From Alphaproteobacteria bacterium (GTDB lineage: Bacteria; Pseudomonadota; Alphaproteobacteria; Micavibrionales; Micavibrionaceae): a stretch of 9,783 nt of DNA. Of the stretch, positions 6,239-9,783 are shown one piece after another (position 1 is the stretch's first letter; every line of letters begins with the position of its first letter). The translations under genes were made by a program, and so were the position numbers. The stretch covers positions 1 through 9,783 of the forward strand of contig DAOWDF010000313.1 of the NCBI GenBank assembly GCA_030639165.1, read 5' to 3'. Under the pieces are notes generated by a model that searched no databases, was not told where the DNA came from, and saw nothing but the letters and a program-made list of their open reading frames with translations.

Positions 6239-7064
6239 TGATGCTAATAAGCATTTAACAGCATATTCTAGCCAAGTAGATAAAGAGATTGACCTTGGTG
6301 AGCTTGCCTTGGCCATGGCTAAGTTTAATCATGAAAATAAATCAGTTGATCGTTATATTCAGCATATAAAGAAAATAAAGTCGCAAGTGGCTGAGCGCTA
6401 TGATGAGCTTATTTCTAATGGGGCAGGTGCTGATGCTGGTAGCGCTTTGGCGGCGCTTAAGCATGTTTTATCAGATATATATGATTATCGCGCGGATGAA
6501 AGTGATCACGAGATATTGGAGAGCGCAGATATTATGCGCCTTATTGATCGTGGCTTAGGGTGCCGCGCGGCGATTGCGGCTTTATATATGATTGCGGCGC
6601 GCTCTCAAGGTTGGTTAATTGAGGGGCTGAATTTTCCTGATATATTTTTATGCCGTATTGATATAGGTGGTCAGCGTTTGATTTTTGATCCTGCTGGTCA
6701 ATGCCGTGTTTTAGAGGCACATGATTTACGCTCTTTAATTAAGGATGCTTTAGGTGATGGGGCGGAGCTATCTAATAGCTATTTTGATGGTCTAGGCGCG
6801 CGCGCAACCATTATTCATTTAAGTAACTATATAAAAACACGTTATATAGAGATGGGTGATTATGCATCCGCGCTTGATATGGTGGAGCGTATGATGGTTA
6901 TTGCGCCAGATGAATATCGTTTATTGCTTGATGCGGGAGTTTTATATGCGCGGTCAGGTCAGGTCGATAAGGCAATTGGTTGTTTGAGCAACTATATAAG
7001 CGCTGCGCCAGAGGGTGCTAATTTATATGATGCTCAAATGTTGCTGGATGAATTACTGGTTTAG
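6231..7064 (+). CDS. SirB1-family transglutaminase-like protein with TPR repeats
   Basis: This 277-residue protein of the SirB1 (Transglut_core2) type has no signal peptide, suggesting a cytoplasmic location. The N-terminal helical part (19-60, ELALAMAKFNHENK) is typical. The core runs from DRGLGCRAAIAALYMIAARS (106-125) through IEGLNFPDIFLCRI (130-143) to LIFDPAG (150-156). The C-terminal part (about 195-277) has two TPR-like units. Where most relatives read PGHF, this protein reads PDIF (136-139), so the expected catalytic His is absent while Cys111 and Asp153 remain. This suggests a non-enzymatic or altered protein. E. coli SirB1 also lacks the full set. The start ATG 6231 overlaps the BON gene by eight bases and has AGGA eight bases upstream, pointing to translational coupling. 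The family's role is not known. Confidence 0.87.
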   Translation: MINDANKHLTAYSSQVDKEIDLGELALAMAKFNHENKSVDRYIQHIKKIKSQVAERYDELISNGAGADAGSALAALKHVLSDIYDYRADESDHEILESADIMRLIDRGLGCRAAIAALYMIAARSQGWLIEGLNFPDIFLCRIDIGGQRLIFDPAGQCRVLEAHDLRSLIKDALGDGAELSNSYFDGLGARATIIHLSNYIKTRYIEMGDYASALDMVERMMVIAPDEYRLLLDAGVLYARSGQVDKAIGCLSNYISAAPEGANLYDAQMLLDELLV

Positions 7065-7066
7065 TG

Positions 7067-7095
7067 CCTTATATCTTGCGCGAATCTATATAAGG
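7067..7095. promoter_or_regulatory. Dyad in the leader of pal, just after the sirB1-like stop
   Basis: CCTTATAT (7067-7074) and ATATAAGG (7088-7095) form a perfect 8-base inverted repeat around 13 bases. It begins two bases after the stop codon at 7064 and lies 53 bases before the pal start. No T-run follows directly, so it is not a standard terminator. It may be a protein-binding site, a processing hairpin between the two halves of the cluster, or chance. A -10-like TATATT follows at 7103-7108 without a convincing -35 partner. Confidence 0.35.
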
Positions 7096-7147
7096 GACTA
7101 GGTATATTATTATGATTCTAATGTTGTTTTAGTTAAAGGAGAGTTTT

Positions 7148-7663
7148 ATGTTCGCTCGTTATTTTATGATTTTGCCTGCCTTGTTAATGGTTAGTGGTTG
7201 TAGCGGTAATGCAAATAAGGGAGAAATTGAGACTGGTCTTGATAACAGTGTCTTTGTTGATAGTGAGGAGCCATATGTAGAGGATAGCAATGATTTTGGC
7301 CCTGAGCGTGGTACTCAGGCTGATCTAGTTGTTAATGTTGGTGATCGTGTTTTCTTTGAAACTGATAGCTCTGAACTTACTATGATGGCGCGTACAACTT
7401 TGGAAAGTCAGGCTGTGTGGCTTGATCAGTATCCTCAGCTTAATATTGATATAGAAGGCCATGCTGATGAGCGTGGAACTCGCGAATATAACCTTGCGCT
7501 TGGTGATCGTCGCGCTAACTCTGTAAAGAACTATCTTGTTGCACTTGGTGTAGATCCATTGCGTGTTTCAACAATAAGTTACGGTAAAGAGCGTCCAGCT
7601 GTACCGGGGTCAGATAAAAATGCATGGTCTCAAAATCGCCGTGGCGTAGCTAAAGTTCAATAG
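7148..7663 (+). CDS. pal: Peptidoglycan-associated lipoprotein Pal
   Basis: This 171-residue outer-membrane lipoprotein is the end point of the Tol-Pal system, which ties the outer membrane to peptidoglycan and draws it in during division. The signal peptide ends in the lipobox VSGC, with Cys18 lipidated. An acidic linker (about 22-60) precedes the OmpA-like peptidoglycan-binding domain (about 62-171). The core is GHADERGT (104-111) through YNLALGDRRA (114-123), with Asp107 and Arg122 in the positions that contact diaminopimelate in OmpA-like domains. YGKERP and SQNRRG close the domain. The ribosome binding site AAAGGAG is seven bases before the ATG. It is followed by cpoB in the usual order, but no tolB, tolA, tolQ or tolR lies upstream in this window. 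Confidence 0.97.
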   Translation: MFARYFMILPALLMVSGCSGNANKGEIETGLDNSVFVDSEEPYVEDSNDFGPERGTQADLVVNVGDRVFFETDSSELTMMARTTLESQAVWLDQYPQLNIDIEGHADERGTREYNLALGDRRANSVKNYLVALGVDPLRVSTISYGKERPAVPGSDKNAWSQNRRGVAKVQ

Positions 7664-7672
7664 GGAGTTCGG

Positions 7673-8509
7673 TTGAGCATGGATTTAAATGGTGTTGGTT
7701 TGAAAAATAAACTTTCTTGTACTTCTGCAATTCGTGTTTTAGCTGTGGCTGGAGCTGTCTTTTTGGCGGCTCCTTCATATGCTCAAGTATCTTATAATGA
7801 TTCATCATCTGTTGCTTCTATGGAGGTTCGTTTTCAACAATTGGAAAAGGAAATCCGTAGGCTGACAGGTCAGGTGGAAGAGCAAAATTATAAGATTAGA
7901 AGTCTGCGCAAAGAGCTAGATAGTATTAAGGGTGACGTTAGTGTTCGCTTTAATGATCTTGAGCATGGTGGCGGTGTTTCTGGAACTGTTCCTGCTGCTG
8001 GCCAGGTTGATATTATTATGCCAGAGAAATCTGGTGGAGCTGGCGTTAATGAGAATGTTTTAGGCACCATAAGAACGCCACAAAATATTGATGGCACTGA
8101 GCAGCCTCCGGCTATTCCTTCTGATGCTGCATCGCATGCATATGGATATGCTTATTCACTGGTTAAGGCGCGCAACTTTGCGCGGGCAGAAGTGGAATTT
8201 GCTAAATTTATCAAGAATTATCCTGATCATTCATTGGTTTCTAATGCTAAATATTGGTATGGCGAAACATTTTATGTGCGTAAAGACTATGATAAGGCTG
8301 CAAGAGTTTTTGCAGAAGGGTATCAGCAATTTCCTAAGGGCTCTAAGGCGGCGGATAATTTATTAAAGCTAGGTATGTCTTTGGGCGGTATGGGTAAGAA
8401 TGAGGATGCTTGTGTTGCGTATAAGCAGCTTAAGTCTGATTATAAGGGCTCAACTTCCCCTGTTATAAAGCGCGCTGATACAGAGATGGGCCGTATTAAT
8501 TGCAGATAA
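7673..8509 (+). CDS. cpoB: Cell division coordinator CpoB (YbgF), Tol-Pal associated TPR protein
   Basis: This 278-residue periplasmic protein couples Tol-Pal action with peptidoglycan synthesis during constriction in E. coli. The secretion signal runs from the basic part KNK (11-13) through a hydrophobic stretch to a probable cleavage after Ala37 (PSYA|QVS). A coiled coil at about 47-96 (MEVRFQQLEKEIRRLTGQVE, then IRSLRKELDSI) is the trimerisation region. A low-complexity linker (97-152) leads to three TPR-like units at about 155-278 (AYGYAYSLVKARNFARAEVE onward). GGGAG overlapping the pal stop is five bases before TTG 7673 and eleven before ATG 7679. I annotate TTG for its spacing, but ATG 7679 is a real alternative that removes only two residues. 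Co-translation with pal is likely. Confidence 0.93.
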   Translation: MSMDLNGVGLKNKLSCTSAIRVLAVAGAVFLAAPSYAQVSYNDSSSVASMEVRFQQLEKEIRRLTGQVEEQNYKIRSLRKELDSIKGDVSVRFNDLEHGGGVSGTVPAAGQVDIIMPEKSGGAGVNENVLGTIRTPQNIDGTEQPPAIPSDAASHAYGYAYSLVKARNFARAEVEFAKFIKNYPDHSLVSNAKYWYGETFYVRKDYDKAARVFAEGYQQFPKGSKAADNLLKLGMSLGGMGKNEDACVAYKQLKSDYKGSTSPVIKRADTEMGRINCR

Positions 8510-8540
8510 ATATATGGCTATTTATGTATAGCGGATATAT
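8510..8540 (+). other. Hairpin between cpoB and tilS, directly before the tilS ribosome binding site
   Basis: Two nested arms can pair: ATATAT (8510-8515) with ATATAT (8535-8540), and GCTAT (8517-8521) with ATAGC (8528-8532). They are separated by a small internal loop and closed by a six-base loop. The hairpin starts right after the cpoB stop and ends three bases before AAAGG, the tilS ribosome binding site. There is no T-run, so it is not a terminator. It could be a processing or stability element within the transcript. Confidence 0.3.
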
Positions 8541-8552
8541 ATAAAGGCCATC

Positions 8553-9554
8553 ATGGATGATCTTATTTTAAATCTCGGCAAATATTTTTCTAAATATAAG
8601 TCTATAGGTGGAGGCGATATAGCTGTTGGTGTGTCTGGCGGCGCGGATAGTATGGCGCTTTGCTTTGCGTTATCCCAATATTTTGCTGATAGCTATCCTA
8701 ATGTTATAATTCATGCAATTACGGTTGATCATGGTTTGCGCGCGGAAAGCGCAGTAGAGGCAATCCATGTCGCAGAGCAATTATCTGAACTTTCGAATGT
8801 ATCTCACCATATTTTAAAATGGAGGCATAAGGAGAAGCTGACTTCTCGTGTTCAGGAGGCAGCGCGATCCGCTCGCTATAATCTTATGCACGAGTTTATG
8901 GCTGGCCGCGGTATTACGCACTTATTCCTCGGTCACCATATGGATGATCAGGCGGAGACATTCTTGTTCCGTTTAGCCAAGGGGAGCGGGGTTGATGGCC
9001 TTTCTTGTATGTCTGATATGCAAGAAATGGGCGCTGATTTTATTCTTTGTCGCCCGATGTTGTCAGTATCTAAGGATAGTTTAATTGAGTTTTGTGAGGG
9101 TAGGGGGATCAAGTTTATAGATGATCCTTCCAATGATTGTGATGATTATGCGCGGGTGCGTATTCGTAAATCTATGGAGATATTATCGGAGGAAGGCCTG
9201 ACCCCTAAACGACTTGCAGTTAGTGCTATGCGTCATGCAAGGGCGCGTGAGGCTCTGGATATTTTTGCCGATAAGGTTTTTGATGAGTGCGTCTTAAGTA
9301 GCAATCCTGATCGTATCGTATTTAACTTGAGGATGTTAGTAGGTAACCCAGAGGAGATTGTTTTTCCCATAGTTATTCAAGCTATGTCATCGTTAGCTAG
9401 TGGTAATGGCTATGGAGCGCGAACTAATAAAATAGAGAACTTATGCTCTGATTTGACCTCTAGTGACCATTTTCGTAAACGCACTCTCGGCGGTGTTATA
9501 TTTGAGTGCGATAAGAAAAATAACCAGCTAGCCCTATTTCCAGAATGCAATTGA
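8553..9554 (+). CDS. tilS: tRNA(Ile)-lysidine synthetase TilS
   Basis: This 333-residue cytoplasmic enzyme uses ATP and lysine to convert C34 of the CAU-anticodon tRNA-Ile to lysidine, so that it reads AUA. The N-type ATP pyrophosphatase loop SGGADS (28-33) is intact. It is followed by DHGLR (59-63), the conserved ARSARYN (104-110), the family signature HHMDDQAET (128-136) and DDPSN (190-194) with RVRIR just after. The C-terminal part is short, as in other compact forms lacking the full E. coli-type extension (E. coli TilS is about 430 residues). The start ATG 8553 has AAAGG five bases upstream. Position after pal-cpoB is common in alphaproteobacteria. AUA codons occur in the window's genes, so the enzyme is needed. 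Confidence 0.96.
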   Translation: MDDLILNLGKYFSKYKSIGGGDIAVGVSGGADSMALCFALSQYFADSYPNVIIHAITVDHGLRAESAVEAIHVAEQLSELSNVSHHILKWRHKEKLTSRVQEAARSARYNLMHEFMAGRGITHLFLGHHMDDQAETFLFRLAKGSGVDGLSCMSDMQEMGADFILCRPMLSVSKDSLIEFCEGRGIKFIDDPSNDCDDYARVRIRKSMEILSEEGLTPKRLAVSAMRHARAREALDIFADKVFDECVLSSNPDRIVFNLRMLVGNPEEIVFPIVIQAMSSLASGNGYGARTNKIENLCSDLTSSDHFRKRTLGGVIFECDKKNNQLALFPECN

Positions 9555-9579
9555 CATAGCTTCGGTTAGTGTATATCTT
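9551..9579 (+). promoter_or_regulatory. Strong sigma-70-like promoter overlapping the tilS stop codon
   Basis: A perfect -35 TTGACA (9551-9556) is followed after exactly 17 bases by TATCTT (9574-9579, four of six -10 matches including the key first TAT and last T). The -35 includes the TGA stop of tilS. Transcription would begin near 9586, giving a leader of about 22 bases for the next ORF, whose GGAG (9600-9603) is well placed. This is the best promoter in the window. Confidence 0.6.
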
Positions 9580-9607
9580 CACCGCAAAATTATGAAAGCG
9601 GAGAATA

Positions 9608-9783
9608 ATGATGCAAAAAAAATCAGATCAGGATAATGGTTCGGAAACAGCGGGGGTGATCAATGCAGGATCATTGGTTGTTGTAGCTAAAGATGGTTTG
9701 GATCAACCTGAGGCAAATTTCAAAAGGCAGCAGCAGCAATCAAAGCTGTTTAGTGTATATCTATCACCAGCAGATATGGATGA
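9608..9783 (+). CDS. N-terminal part of an unrecognised hydrophilic protein, cut by the right edge
   Basis: The frame opens with two consecutive ATGs (9608 and 9611) and stays open to the end of the window, giving 58 residues. GGAG at 9600-9603 is four bases before the first ATG and seven before the second, so 9611 may be the true start. The visible part has no signal peptide or membrane helix. It is polar and probably disordered at first (QKKSDQDNGSETAG). A short hydrophobic strand (AGSLVVVAKDG) follows, then a Gln-rich run (KRQQQQSK) and FSVYLSPADMD. In many alphaproteobacteria ftsH follows tilS, but FtsH begins with a membrane helix soon after its start, which is not seen here. I do not recognise the family. 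Confidence 0.7.
   Translation, partial: MMQKKSDQDNGSETAGVINAGSLVVVAKDGLDQPEANFKRQQQQSKLFSVYLSPADMD

Noticed and set aside
5942..6316. Minus-strand frame of 124 residues across the BON/SirB1-like junction
   Set aside because: It is antisense to two genes with clear domains and has no ribosome binding site support or recognisable motif.

Overview
The window reads as a chromosomal housekeeping segment of a Gram-negative bacterium, most likely an alphaproteobacterium. Its coding G+C is roughly in the low-to-mid 40s percent, judged from a few sampled lines. The lineage call rests on gene order, since pal - cpoB(ybgF) - tilS and a divergent LppC-type lipoprotein / rsmI - yraN pair are familiar alphaproteobacterial arrangements. 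The many lipobox signals (four lipoproteins with a clear Cys) show that an outer membrane is present. No mobile element, CRISPR array, tRNA or rRNA gene was seen.

Layout. Positions 1-2872 are mostly minus-strand accessory genes. A partial, unrecognised membrane-hairpin protein comes in from the left edge on the plus strand. On the minus strand follow an unrecognised 83-residue ORF with a hairpin over its ribosome binding site, an MscS-type mechanosensitive channel and a TetR-family repressor. The 300-base gap at 2573-2872 holds a plausible tetR promoter, a 19-base palindrome that could be the repressor's operator, a plus-strand extended -10 box, and a stem-loop just after the LppC stop codon. 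Positions 2873-4201 encode an LppC/LpoA-family lipoprotein on the minus strand, divergent from the plus-strand genes that fill the rest of the window.

The plus-strand genes are rsmI (16S rRNA methyltransferase), yraN, a two-BON-domain lipoprotein resembling DolP, a SirB1-type transglutaminase-like/TPR protein, pal, cpoB and tilS. The right edge holds the start of an unrecognised hydrophilic protein behind its own strong promoter. rsmI/yraN and BON/sirB1 overlap by 1 and 8 bases, so they are probably translationally coupled. The pal ribosome binding site is strong, and the cpoB ribosome binding site overlaps the pal stop codon.

How the genes fit together. The theme is envelope integrity. The LppC/LpoA-like lipoprotein (peptidoglycan synthesis activation), the DolP-like BON lipoprotein, Pal and CpoB act at the outer membrane-peptidoglycan interface, and MscS releases osmotic pressure. 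They alternate with RNA-modification genes (rsmI, tilS). The set lpoA-like / rsmI / yraN / dolP-like is the same one that clusters in Escherichia coli. What looks least ordinary is the absence of tolQRAB before pal, the loss of the expected catalytic His in the SirB1-like protein, the hairpin over the 83-residue ORF, and the unrecognised proteins at both edges. I did not find a convincing undescribed multi-gene system.
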